Assembly (NCBI RefSeq): GCF_041435015.1
Contig: NZ_CP107989.1
Coordinates: forward strand, 4,650,001-4,714,000
Source of the DNA: Streptomyces canus
GTDB lineage: Bacteria; Actinomycetota; Actinomycetes; Streptomycetales; Streptomycetaceae
Direction of reading: 5' to 3'
Length of the DNA: 64,000 bases
The stretch's first letter is position 1, and each line of letters starts with the position of its first letter. Made by a program: the position numbers and the translations under genes. Below, piece by piece: positions 36,518 through 45,157 of this stretch. The notes beneath the pieces are model-generated. The model was not told where the DNA came from, searched no databases, and saw nothing but the letters and a program-made list of their open reading frames with translations.

Positions 36518-37060
36518 ATGCGCGCCGCCCCCCTCGCCGTCACCGCCCTCGCCGCGGCCCTGCTCCTGACCGGCTGCTCCAGTGACAGCTCCGGCTCCGG
36601 TGGTGACGACAGCGCCGCCGCGAGCCCGAGCAACGGCACCACGTGCCGGATCGGTGCCATGGACGTGGAGGTCGGACCCGCCAACGTGGCCCCCGCCGCC
36701 GGTGACACCGGCAACATCCCCGTCACGCTCACCAACCAGAGCGCCGAGTGCACGCTGGACGGCTTTCCGGGCATCGACCTGAACGCCACGGACTCGTCGG
36801 CGAGCGTGTCGCCCGGCGAAGGCACCAAGTCCACGAAGCTCACCCTTGCCAAGGGCACGGCCGCCACCTTCACCCTCACGTACACGCGCGGCGAGGCCGG
36901 CGCCAAGGCGAGCCTCGACGTCAAGACGCTGAACATCGCCCTGCCGGGATCCGGGACCGCGAAGAGCTACAAGTGGTCGTACGGCCCGGTCCAGGGCCAG
37001 AGCGACAACGCCGGTGACCCGAACGCCTCGGTCAGCGCCTTCTCCCCGGTCGGGGACTGA
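36518..37060 (+). CDS. DUF4232 lipoprotein
   Basis: 180 residues. A signal peptide ends in lipobox LLTGC, then a Ser/Gly linker, then a DUF4232 domain (VTLTNQSAECTLDGFPGIDL ... GTAATFTLTYTR). Function unknown; found outside the actinobacterial membrane. ATG 36518 has AGAGGA six bases upstream, and the frame upstream of it lacks a site. Its 3' end overlaps the converging DUF2786 gene by 29 bp. Confidence 0.83.
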   Translation: MRAAPLAVTALAAALLLTGCSSDSSGSGGDDSAAASPSNGTTCRIGAMDVEVGPANVAPAAGDTGNIPVTLTNQSAECTLDGFPGIDLNATDSSASVSPGEGTKSTKLTLAKGTAATFTLTYTRGEAGAKASLDVKTLNIALPGSGTAKSYKWSYGPVQGQSDNAGDPNASVSAFSPVGD

Positions 37061-38189
37061 GCCGGGGCCGGTTTCCGACCTGCGCCCGGTCGGCCGCCCG
37101 GGCGCCCTCGGTCCAGCCCGCCTCGTCGCTGACACCGCGCAGGCGGGTCGTGGTGGTCTGCGGGAACATCCGGTCCATGCGGTCGGTGACGGCGACCTCG
37201 CGGGAGGCGAGGACCGGCAGCAGGTCGTCGGTCACCGGGGCCTCGGCGGCGGTGCGCAGGCGGTCGCCGACGCGGTGGGCGTAGGCCGCGAGGAAGGACT
37301 GCCGGAAGGTCTTGGTGCGCCCCCGGCCGCCCGCGCGCTGGGCCGCCTCCGCCTTCGCCATCGCGGACTGCGCCTGCACGAGCAGCGAGGTGTACAGGAG
37401 TTCGACCGCCGCCAGGCCGCCCTCGAAGCCGACGACCGTGGAGAAGGCGAACGGTTCGTTCCACACGGCCCGGCAGTGGTTGGCGGTGGCGACCGCGTCG
37501 AGCAGCACCGCCTTCGCCTGCTCGTACGGCGGCTCGACCCCGATCCGGCAGGCGCCGGGGGCGTCCTTCGCGGGCGCCCCGGCGTCGAGCAGCGCCTCGT
37601 CGACACTGTGCCGGGCCATCAGCTCCTGCGCCTTGGCGGTGAGGGCCTCCGCCTCCTCGGGGTAGCCGGTCGCCTCCGCCTTGGCGAGCAGGGCCCGGAT
37701 ACGGCCGAGCATGCGGGCGTCGCCCACGTGCTCCCGCCGGGGCTCCTCCAGCGGTTCCAGCGCGGGCAGGCGCAGCAGCAGGCGGTACAGCTCGAGTACG
37801 GCGGTGGCGTGCGTGAACCGGTCGGGGCCGGGGGTGTTCTCGCCGGGCTCCTCCAGCTGGGCCAGCTGAGCGGCCCAGCGGTGACCGCGCGGGCGGTCGT
37901 CCGGGGCCTGCGCCCTGATCAGGGCCGTGGCGAGGCGTACGTGCGGGTCGCCCAGTTCGCGTCGCACGATCCGTACGACATCGGCGGGCTGCCAGCCGCG
38001 CCGCCAGGCCTGCGCCACGAACTCGGTGCCGCGCCGGGCCAGTTCGGCATCCGCCTCGGAGTCGGCGGCGAGGACGGAGGCACCGGCGTCCAGGGCGGTG
38101 TCGTCGTCGGCGTAGAGGGCGGCCCGGAAGGCGCGGTCGACGGTGCCGCTCGGGCCGTCGCTCGCGCTGTTGCTCTTACTGCTGCTCAC
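37032..38189 (-). CDS. DUF2786 domain protein
   Basis: 385 residues. A central DUF2786 motif (MLGRIRALLAKAEATGYPEEAEALTAKAQELMARHSVD, about residues 160-197) is preceded by a helical actinobacterial domain and followed by a conserved C-terminal domain (RQSFLAAYAHRVGDRL). Function unknown, possibly DNA-related in phage homologues. It ends in a basic tail and overlaps the lipoprotein gene tail-to-tail. Confidence 0.82.
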   Translation of the reverse strand: MSSSKSNSASDGPSGTVDRAFRAALYADDDTALDAGASVLAADSEADAELARRGTEFVAQAWRRGWQPADVVRIVRRELGDPHVRLATALIRAQAPDDRPRGHRWAAQLAQLEEPGENTPGPDRFTHATAVLELYRLLLRLPALEPLEEPRREHVGDARMLGRIRALLAKAEATGYPEEAEALTAKAQELMARHSVDEALLDAGAPAKDAPGACRIGVEPPYEQAKAVLLDAVATANHCRAVWNEPFAFSTVVGFEGGLAAVELLYTSLLVQAQSAMAKAEAAQRAGGRGRTKTFRQSFLAAYAHRVGDRLRTAAEAPVTDDLLPVLASREVAVTDRMDRMFPQTTTTRLRGVSDEAGWTEGARAADRAQVGNRPRLSPRPGRRR

Positions 38190-38255
38190 GGGGCGATCGT
38201 CTCACTCCCCGAAAATCGGTCGCCCACGCGCGCGTGCCGCTTCGAGCATGGCGGC

Positions 38256-38885
38256 ATGGTGGACATGTCTTTCTACGCGGCCTTTCTCGTCGCCGCCTTC
38301 GCGCTCTGTGTCACTCCCGGTCCCGACATGATGTTCATCGTGGCGGTGGGCGGCCGGGGCGGTCCCGCCGCGGGGGTGATGGCGGCGCTCGGGGTGGCCT
38401 CGGCGATGTTCGTGCACACGGTCGCGGCGGCGCTCGGTCTTTCGGCACTGTTCCAGGCCCTGCCGACGCTGTACCACGTGCTGCGCTGGGCGGGCGCGGC
38501 CTATCTGCTGTACCTCGCGGTGAAGGCGTTCCGGGACCGTTCGGTGCCGGGTGAGGACGGGGCTCCGAGCGGTCCCGGGATGCGGCGGGCCTTCTGGCAG
38601 GGGGCCGTCACCAATCTGCTCAACCCCAAGGTGATCCTGTTCAACGTGGCGTTCCTGCCCCAGTTCGTGGCGCCGGAGATGGGCCACATTTGGGCTCAGT
38701 TCCTGGTGCTCGGGCTCACGATCACCGTGATGGGCGTCGTGGTGGACGGCCTGACCGGGCTGCTCTCCGGGAAGCTCTCGGCGCTGCTGCGGCGCAGTCG
38801 GCGGGTGGCGCGCGGGCTCAACATCTTCAGCGGGTCGGTGTTCACGGGGCTGGCGGTGCGGCTGGTGGTGTCCTCGCCGAAGTAG
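38256..38885 (+). CDS. LysE/RhtB-family exporter
   Basis: 209 residues and about six membrane helices, with the family signature CVTPGPDMMFIVA near residue 20 and GAVTNLLNPKVILF near 130. Exports amino acids or related metabolites; substrate unknown. ATG 38256 is chosen, with ATG 38265 possible; no strong site separates them. Divergent from the DUF2786 gene. Confidence 0.88.
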   Translation: MVDMSFYAAFLVAAFALCVTPGPDMMFIVAVGGRGGPAAGVMAALGVASAMFVHTVAAALGLSALFQALPTLYHVLRWAGAAYLLYLAVKAFRDRSVPGEDGAPSGPGMRRAFWQGAVTNLLNPKVILFNVAFLPQFVAPEMGHIWAQFLVLGLTITVMGVVVDGLTGLLSGKLSALLRRSRRVARGLNIFSGSVFTGLAVRLVVSSPK

Positions 38886-38917
38886 CGGCGGCGGCACGCG
38901 CGCGTACACCTCATGAT

Positions 38918-38962
38918 GTCAACCAAGGGTTGACACTCCCGGTGCGTCAACCTACGGTTGAC
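38918..38962 (+). promoter_or_regulatory. Double GTCAACC-N3-GGTTGAC operator over a leaderless promoter
   Basis: Two identical 17-bp dyads, 38918-38934 and 38946-38962, lie 28 bp apart. TTGACA (38930-38935), a 17-bp spacer and TACGGT (38953-38958) make a strong promoter; ATG 38965 follows six bases later. The first dyad covers the -35 and the second the -10, so binding would block or position polymerase. Confidence 0.8.
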
Positions 38963-38964
38963 AC

Positions 38965-39699
38965 ATGACGACCAACCCCAACATCACGTCATCCGTACGG
39001 CTCGACGACCTCATCACGGCCATCAAGAAGGTCCACGTCGAGCCCCTCGACCAGCTCCAGGACGCGGTGATCGCCGCCGATCACCTCGGGGAGGTGGCCG
39101 ACCATCTGATCGGCCATTTCGTGGACCAGGCCCGGCGTTCGGGGGCCTCCTGGACGGACATCGGACGGAGCATGGGAGTCACCCGGCAGGCGGCGCAGAA
39201 GCGGTTCGTGCCGAAGGAGTCGACGGACCTGGCGGCCGACCAGGGCTTCAGCCGGTACACCCCGCGAGCCCGCAACGTGGTGATGTCGGCCCACAACGCC
39301 GCCATCACCGCCCGCAACCCCGAGGGCCGCCCCGAGCACCTCGTCCTCGGACTACTGGCCGAACCGGAGGGCCTCGCCGCCAAGGCGCTCGTCGCACAGG
39401 GCGTCACCCTCGACGCCGTCCGCCAGGCCGCGACCGAGGCGCTCCCGCCGGCCGCCGACGAGGTCCCCGAGCTCATCCCCTACGGCTCCGACGCCAAGAA
39501 GGTCCTGGAACTCACCTTCCGCGAGGCCCTCCGGCTGGGCCACAACTACATCGGCACCGAACACATCCTGCTGGCCCTGCTGGAGTTCGAACACGGCACG
39601 GGGGTCCTGTCCGGCCTCGGCATCGGGAAAGGGCCGGTCGAGGCCGCCGTCGCCAAGGAGCTGGAGGGGTACCTGAGGCTGCCGGGCGAGCAGGGCTGA
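38965..39699 (+). CDS. Clp N-terminal-domain protein with helix-turn-helix
   Basis: 244 residues. The N-terminal part has a helix-turn-helix (WTDIGRSMGVTRQAAQKRF, about residues 68-86). The rest carries two Clp-N repeats (FSRYTPRARNVVMSAHNAAI and LTFREALRLGHNYIGTEHILLALL) as in ClpA/ClpC, but no AAA+ domain. It may be a DNA-binding protein recognising Clp substrates or a decoy for them. The start overlaps the second operator, so autoregulation is plausible. Confidence 0.85.
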   Translation: MTTNPNITSSVRLDDLITAIKKVHVEPLDQLQDAVIAADHLGEVADHLIGHFVDQARRSGASWTDIGRSMGVTRQAAQKRFVPKESTDLAADQGFSRYTPRARNVVMSAHNAAITARNPEGRPEHLVLGLLAEPEGLAAKALVAQGVTLDAVRQAATEALPPAADEVPELIPYGSDAKKVLELTFREALRLGHNYIGTEHILLALLEFEHGTGVLSGLGIGKGPVEAAVAKELEGYLRLPGEQG

Positions 39700-39760
39700 G
39701 GGGGCCCGGTTCGGTGAGCCCGGGGCGGCGAGGCGCCGCCGCTGATGTCCGGAAGGTCCG

Positions 39761-39783
39761 TTGTCAGACCCTGGTGTCACACT
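39761..39783 (+). promoter_or_regulatory. RecA-NDp-like DNA-damage promoter
   Basis: TTGTCA (39761-39766) and CACACT (39778-39783) are 11 bp apart, the spacing of the LexA-independent actinobacterial consensus TTGTCRGTG-N8-TAnnnT (recalled). The -10 is weak. The polymerase ATG lies seven bases later, again predicting a leaderless mRNA. Confidence 0.5.
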
Positions 39784-39790
39784 CGCAACC

Positions 39791-41476
39791 ATGACCGACC
39801 GCTGGGCTCTCGCCCCGGCCGAGGACGGTGGTGTGGAGGTCGCCGCCCTCGGTCCCGACGGGCTGCCTGCCGGGCCGGTGCGGTGGGAGGCGGATCTGGG
39901 GGCGGCCGTGCGGGGGCGGCCGGAAGTGGCGCGGTGGGTGTGGCGGTCCACCGCCGAGGTCTACCCCCGTCTGCTCGCCGCGGGAGTACGGGTGGAGCGG
40001 TGCTACGACATCGAGGACGCCGAGACCCTCCTGCTCGGCCACGCGGGGCGATACGGCGAGCCCCACTCGGCCGCAGCCGCCCTGGCCCGGCTGCGCGGCG
40101 GCCCCGTACCACCCGACCCGCCCCAGCGCGCCGCCGAACCGGGCTCGCAGTCGCCCCTGTTCGAGCCGCAGAGCGTCCATGTGCCGCTGACCGACCTCGT
40201 CGAGGTCTACGCCGACCAGCAGAGGCGCCACGACACCACCGCGCACCCCGACCGGATGCGCCTGCTGACCGCGGCCGAGTCGGCGGGGATGCTGGTGGCC
40301 GCCGAGATGAACCGCGCCGGGCTGCCGTGGAGCGCCGAGACCCACCGCCGGGTGCTGCACGAACTGCTCGGTGAGCGGTATGCCGGCGGCGGCGAGCCCC
40401 GGCGTCTCGCCGAGCTGGCCGACCAGGTGTCCGAGGCCTTCGGGCGCCGGGTGCGACCCGATCTGCCCGCCGACGTCATCAAGGCGTTCGCACAGGCCGG
40501 CATCAAGGTGAAGTCGACCCGGCGCTGGGAGATCGAGTCCGTCGACCATCCGGCCGTGAAGCCGCTGGTCGAGTACAAGAAGCTGTACCGCATCTGGGTC
40601 GCCCACGGCTGGTCCTGGCTCCAGGACTGGGTACGGGACGGACGGTTCCGGCCCGAGTTCCTGGCCGGCGGGACCGTCACGGGCAGGTGGGTCACCAACG
40701 GCGGCGGTGCCCTTCAGATCCCCAAGGTCATTCGGCGCGCGGTGGTCGCCGACCCCGGCTGGCGGCTCGTCGTCGCCGACGCCGACCAGATGGAGCCGCG
40801 GGTGCTGGCGGCCATCTCCCGCGACCCCGGGCTCATGGAGGTGGCAGGACGCGAGACCGACCTCTACCAGGCCGTCTCCGACCGGGCCTTCTCCGGCGAC
40901 CGCGGCCAGGCCAAGCTCGCCGTACTCGGCGCGGTCTACGGCCAGACCTCCGGCGACGGCCTCAAGAACCTCGCCGCACTCAGACGCCGCTTCCCGAAGG
41001 CGGTGGCGTACGTCGACGACGCGGCCCGCGCGGGCGAGGAGGGCCGGCTGGTGCGGACCTGGCTCGGGCGGACGTGCCCGCCTGCGGTCGGCGCAGGCGA
41101 CGCGGAGGAGGCGGGCATCCCCCAGGACGACCCGGTCGAGCGACCCGTGGAAGACGGCTGGGGGCCCGGGTACGCCTCCACCAACACCCGCGCCCGCGGC
41201 CGGTTCGCCAGGAACTTCGTGGTGCAGGGCAGCGCCGCCGACTGGGCCCTGCTGCTGCTCGCGGCGCTGCGGCAGGCCTGTGCCCGGATGGCGGCCGAGC
41301 TGGTCTTCTTCCAGCATGACGAGGTGATCGTGCACTGTCCCGAGGAGGAGACCGAGGCGGTCGTGGCGGCGATCAGGGAGGCGTCGGACCTGGCCGGGCG
41401 GCTGACGTTCGGCGAGACACCCGTGCGGTTTCCGTTCACGACGGCGGTGGTGGAGTGCTATGCGGACGCGAAGTGA
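39791..41476 (+). CDS. DNA polymerase I-like protein (bifunctional 3'-5' exonuclease/polymerase family)
   Basis: 561 residues, with a family A polymerase domain and a reduced N-terminal exonuclease-like region. Motif A VVADADQMEPR is near residue 327, the O-helix-like GQAKLAVLGAVYGQ near 372 and motif C QHDEV near 508, so polymerase residues are kept. It is much shorter than PolA and distinct from the main replication/repair Pol I. ATG 39791 (MTDRWALAPAEDG) is preferred. It ends directly against the stop of the converging SARP gene. Confidence 0.87.
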   Translation: MTDRWALAPAEDGGVEVAALGPDGLPAGPVRWEADLGAAVRGRPEVARWVWRSTAEVYPRLLAAGVRVERCYDIEDAETLLLGHAGRYGEPHSAAAALARLRGGPVPPDPPQRAAEPGSQSPLFEPQSVHVPLTDLVEVYADQQRRHDTTAHPDRMRLLTAAESAGMLVAAEMNRAGLPWSAETHRRVLHELLGERYAGGGEPRRLAELADQVSEAFGRRVRPDLPADVIKAFAQAGIKVKSTRRWEIESVDHPAVKPLVEYKKLYRIWVAHGWSWLQDWVRDGRFRPEFLAGGTVTGRWVTNGGGALQIPKVIRRAVVADPGWRLVVADADQMEPRVLAAISRDPGLMEVAGRETDLYQAVSDRAFSGDRGQAKLAVLGAVYGQTSGDGLKNLAALRRRFPKAVAYVDDAARAGEEGRLVRTWLGRTCPPAVGAGDAEEAGIPQDDPVERPVEDGWGPGYASTNTRARGRFARNFVVQGSAADWALLLLAALRQACARMAAELVFFQHDEVIVHCPEEETEAVVAAIREASDLAGRLTFGETPVRFPFTTAVVECYADAK

Positions 41477-44400
41477 TCACCGTAGGCAGGAGTCGTCGAG
41501 CAGCGCGATGAGCTCCTGGAGCACCGTCTTCTCGTCCGTCCCGTCCAGCGCGTCGAGAGCGGCCCGCCACTGCTCGTGGGCCTCCTCCGCTCTGCCCCGT
41601 TCACGCAGCAGGAGTCCGTGCTGGTGGCGGGCGAGGGCGCCGGTGTAGCGGTCGGCGCGGGCGTCCGCGCGGCGCAGCAGTTCCGCGCACTCGGCGGCGG
41701 CGCGTTCGCCGTGGCCGATCAGGCGCAGGGCACGGACCAGCCCGAGGCGGCTCTGCGACTCGCCGTGCCAGTCGCCGGGGCTGCCGAGGATGCGCAGGCT
41801 CTCCTCGAAGTGCGCCATCGCGGCGGCCGGTTCGCCGAGGGTGAGGTGGGCGTAGCCGATGTTGCAGTGTGCCGAGTGCCGGACGACCACGCTGCCGGTC
41901 TCCTCGCCGATGGCGAGCGAACGCCGGTGCTGCTCGATGGCGGCGCGCGGGTCGGTGTGCTCGTACAGGTTGCCCAGGTTGCTGTGGGCCACGGCCTCGC
42001 CGAAGGGGTCGTTCAACTGCCGTGAGTAGGCGAGGCTCTGCCGCAGTGCCTCGCCCGACTCGGCGTACCGGCCCAGGCCTTCGAGCAGGAGCCCCCGGTT
42101 GTTGAGGCAGCGGCGGGTCCAGGAGTCCTCACCGAGCCGCCGCCAGATCGCGAGGGCGTGGTCGTTGAGGGCCAGAGCCTCGCTGTGCCGGCCGGTCAGG
42201 AAGTGCAGTCCGGCGAGGTCGCCCAGGGCACACGCCTCGGCCGCCTCGTCACCGAGGCGCCGCGCCACCGTGAGCGCGGCCCGGCCGAGGACCTCCGTCT
42301 CGGCCACCCGGCCGCTGCGCTGGAGGAAGGGCGAGAGCAGGCGCAGCAGGGTCGAGACATGGGCGGCGGTGCGCTCGTCGGGGGTGTCCGTGTGCCGTTC
42401 GGCCAGGACGATGATGTTCTCCAGCTCCGACTCGCCCCAGGCGAAGGCACTCTCGGAGGACGGGAACGGCGGGATGGCCAGCACATGTGCCGCGTGCTCC
42501 GGCGGCTGCGCGGCGGTCGGACGGCGGCGGTCCTCCAGATCGAGGCCGGGTTCGACGATCGCGGTGAGGGCGCGTTCGGCGACGGCCGCGTACCAGCGCA
42601 GGGCGGTGCGGGCGATGTCGGGGGCGTGCCCGGTGCCCGCGAGTTCCCGCGCGAAGTCGCGGACCAGGCCGTGCGGGGCGTAGCGGCCGTACGCCGTCTC
42701 CTCCAGGAGGGCCACGTCGACGAGGCGGTCGAGCGCGTCCTCGGCACGGGTCTCGTCGGTGCCGTCGGCGCCGAGGAGGCGGGCGACGAGGGGGATGCCG
42801 TAGGTGGGGAGGTCGAGGGCGCCGATGCGGCACAGAGCGAGGGCGGCATCGCGGTCGGACCGGCGACCGGAGGCGGCGAGGGCGTCGTGGGCGACGGCCA
42901 GGGAGCGGCGGACGGAGAGGTCGTCGTACTCCAGGTGCCGCAACCGGTCCTCGGTGGCGGCCAGTTGGTCGGCGAGGACGTCGGGGGTGAGTGCCTGACG
43001 TGCGGCCAGGCGCGCGGCTACGACGCGGAGGGCCAGGGGGAGGCGGCCGGTGAGTTCTATGAGGGGGTGGGTGGCGTCAATGGCGGTGGCGGAAGTGCCG
43101 GCATCGACATCGGCATCGGGGGTGACGAGGGTGGTGCGATCGGCGCCGGGGCCGTCCCGGCTGTCCCGGCCCGACACCGCGCGCAGCAACTCCGCGCTCT
43201 CCTCGGCCGAGAGCGGGGTGAGCGGGAAGCGGTGGGCGTCGTCGAGGGCGGTCAGGGGCGAACGGCTGGTGACGATCACCGCGCAGCCGGCGCCGGCCGG
43301 CAGCAGCGGCCGTACCTGCGCGGCGCTCGCGGCGTCGTCCAGCACCATGAGCGTGCGGGTGGGCGCGAGCAGTGAGCGCAGCAACGCGGCTGCCGCGTCC
43401 GGGTGTTCGGGAATACTGCGCGGCTCGGCGCCGAGGTCGCGGAGCAGGGCGGTCAGGGCCTGGGCCGGGGTGAGGGGGGTCATTCCCGGGGTGGCGCCCT
43501 GGAGATTGACGTAGAGCTGGCCGTCAGGGAAACGTCCCCGCAGCCCATGGGCGACGTGCAGGGCGAGCGCACTCTTGCCGACGCCTGCCATGCCGCTGAT
43601 GACACCGACTGCCGGTCCGCCGCCGAGGGTGAGGGCGCCGCGGAGGGCGTCGCGGGCGGTGGTGCGGCCGGTGAAGTGGCCTGGGGGTGGGGGCAGTTGG
43701 GCGGGGCGGGGCAGGGGGAGGGGGGTTTCGTCCTCGGGGGCGGGGGCGGGCGCCGACGGATCGACGGCAGGGTGCGACGGATGGGGGGCGGGGCGCGAGG
43801 GATGGGGGCCGGGGCGCGAGGGATGGGGGCCGGGCGGGGCATCTTCGCGCGTAGCGCCTGCGGGAAGCGCACCGGGAGGGCGCGACCGGCGCTCCTCGCG
43901 TAGCTCGCCGAAGTCAACGGCCCTTCCCGAACGGCCTGCTGCGCCCTCCCCTCCGGTCTGGTCGGCCCCGTCGTCCCGAACAGCACCCGCACCCCGGGTC
44001 CCGGCCTGGGCCCTCCCTCCGCCGTCTCCCCCGCGCAGCACCTCCACATGGGCCTCGCGGACCGCCGGGCCCGGCTCCACACCGAGTTCCTCGACCAGGC
44101 GGGTCCGCAGGTCGCGGTGGACGGCGAGGGCCTCGGCCTGGCGGCCGGTGCGGTGGAGGGCGAGCATCAGCTGGCGGTGGTAGGACTCGCGCAGCGGGTG
44201 CTCGGCGGCGAGCGCGGAGAGTTCGGGGACGAGGGCGCCCGGCCGGGTGTCGGCGAGGGCGAGCTCGGCGTCGTAGTGCCACTCCAGGAGCAGCAGTCGA
44301 GCCTCCTCCAGGCGCTGGACCAGGACGTATCCGACGAGTTCGGACGGGACCCCGCTGAGCGGCGCGCCCCGCCACAGCGCGAGCGCCGCCGCGCACGCCT

Positions 44401-44806
44401 GGACGGTCTCGGTCCAGTTCCCGTCGGCGTGCGCACCGCGGGCCCGGGCTGCGTGGCTCTCGAAGACCTGGACGTCGAGTTCGCCCGGCGCGACGCGCAG
44501 CAGATAACCGGGGGCCATCGCCTGCAGCCGCTCGGGGTCGTCGAGCAGCCGCCGCAGCCGGGAGACGTGGTTGTGCAGGGAGGCCTTCGCCGAGGCCGGC
44601 GGGGTGCTGCCCCACAGGGCGTCCCTGAGGGCCTCGGCGGAGACGACCCGGCCGGCTTCGAGGAGCAGCGCGGCCAACAGGATCCGCTGCTTGCGGCTGC
44701 CGACGACACGCACCCCGGCCCCACCCTGGCCGTCGTACAGAACCGGCGGCCCGAGCAGTCCGAACCGCAGCCCCGACTGCGATCCGCGCCCCATCACGCC
44801 GCCCAC
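41477..44806 (-). CDS. AfsR/SARP-family regulator (winged helix-BTAD-NB-ARC-TPR)
   Basis: About 1109 residues. OmpR-like winged helix (residues 15-110), bacterial transcriptional activation domain (115-265), a long disordered linker, NB-ARC ATPase with P-loop GMAGVGKS near 402, and C-terminal TPRs (about 800-1109). This is the AfsR architecture, activating secondary-metabolite or developmental genes. The linker holds tandem PGPHPSR-type repeats from 18-21 bp DNA repeats near 43785-43830. Start GTG 44806 or ATG 44794 is uncertain. No biosynthetic cluster is adjacent, so a global role is more likely. Confidence 0.88.
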   Translation of the reverse strand: MGGVMGRGSQSGLRFGLLGPPVLYDGQGGAGVRVVGSRKQRILLAALLLEAGRVVSAEALRDALWGSTPPASAKASLHNHVSRLRRLLDDPERLQAMAPGYLLRVAPGELDVQVFESHAARARGAHADGNWTETVQACAAALALWRGAPLSGVPSELVGYVLVQRLEEARLLLLEWHYDAELALADTRPGALVPELSALAAEHPLRESYHRQLMLALHRTGRQAEALAVHRDLRTRLVEELGVEPGPAVREAHVEVLRGGDGGGRAQAGTRGAGAVRDDGADQTGGEGAAGRSGRAVDFGELREERRSRPPGALPAGATREDAPPGPHPSRPGPHPSRPAPHPSHPAVDPSAPAPAPEDETPLPLPRPAQLPPPPGHFTGRTTARDALRGALTLGGGPAVGVISGMAGVGKSALALHVAHGLRGRFPDGQLYVNLQGATPGMTPLTPAQALTALLRDLGAEPRSIPEHPDAAAALLRSLLAPTRTLMVLDDAASAAQVRPLLPAGAGCAVIVTSRSPLTALDDAHRFPLTPLSAEESAELLRAVSGRDSRDGPGADRTTLVTPDADVDAGTSATAIDATHPLIELTGRLPLALRVVAARLAARQALTPDVLADQLAATEDRLRHLEYDDLSVRRSLAVAHDALAASGRRSDRDAALALCRIGALDLPTYGIPLVARLLGADGTDETRAEDALDRLVDVALLEETAYGRYAPHGLVRDFARELAGTGHAPDIARTALRWYAAVAERALTAIVEPGLDLEDRRRPTAAQPPEHAAHVLAIPPFPSSESAFAWGESELENIIVLAERHTDTPDERTAAHVSTLLRLLSPFLQRSGRVAETEVLGRAALTVARRLGDEAAEACALGDLAGLHFLTGRHSEALALNDHALAIWRRLGEDSWTRRCLNNRGLLLEGLGRYAESGEALRQSLAYSRQLNDPFGEAVAHSNLGNLYEHTDPRAAIEQHRRSLAIGEETGSVVVRHSAHCNIGYAHLTLGEPAAAMAHFEESLRILGSPGDWHGESQSRLGLVRALRLIGHGERAAAECAELLRRADARADRYTGALARHQHGLLLRERGRAEEAHEQWRAALDALDGTDEKTVLQELIALLDDSCLR

Positions 44807-45157
44807 TTCTGGCGGATTTCCGCCCTCTCCACGGCGGTTTCCCGCCAGCCGTCCGACGCGGGCCGCTGCTGGAATCCGCTACCGCTCCCGGCCCTGCACA
44901 CAGTCAGTTCCCCATCGCTGCCGTCGACTTCACGCCAACCGGCGAACACCAAAAGTTAGATGCGTTGGCCAATGTTAGCGATTTGTTGGCGCAACCTGAT
45001 GTGATCACAACATCGGATCTGGCCCGAGGGCGCGCGCGTACGACGCGCAACTCGGGGGAGTGTCGCCGTCGCGGCCGGATCCGTGGGACGCGAGAGGGTT
45101 CCGGTCGGCGGAGGTGAACGACCGGGACCCTCGTCCTGTCCTCGGGACCATGAGCCC
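44807..45157. other. 351-bp gap upstream of the SARP gene
   Basis: No gene is seen. GGCGGA-TT-TCCGCC (44811-44824) is a small hairpin just before the SARP start. An A/T-rich patch around 44945-45015 includes the palindrome TGTGATCACA (44999-45008) and probably contains the SARP promoter. Confidence 0.5.

Noticed and set aside
39764..41335. Minus-strand frame over the polymerase gene
   Set aside because: Antisense shadow; the polymerase motifs A and C are on the plus strand.
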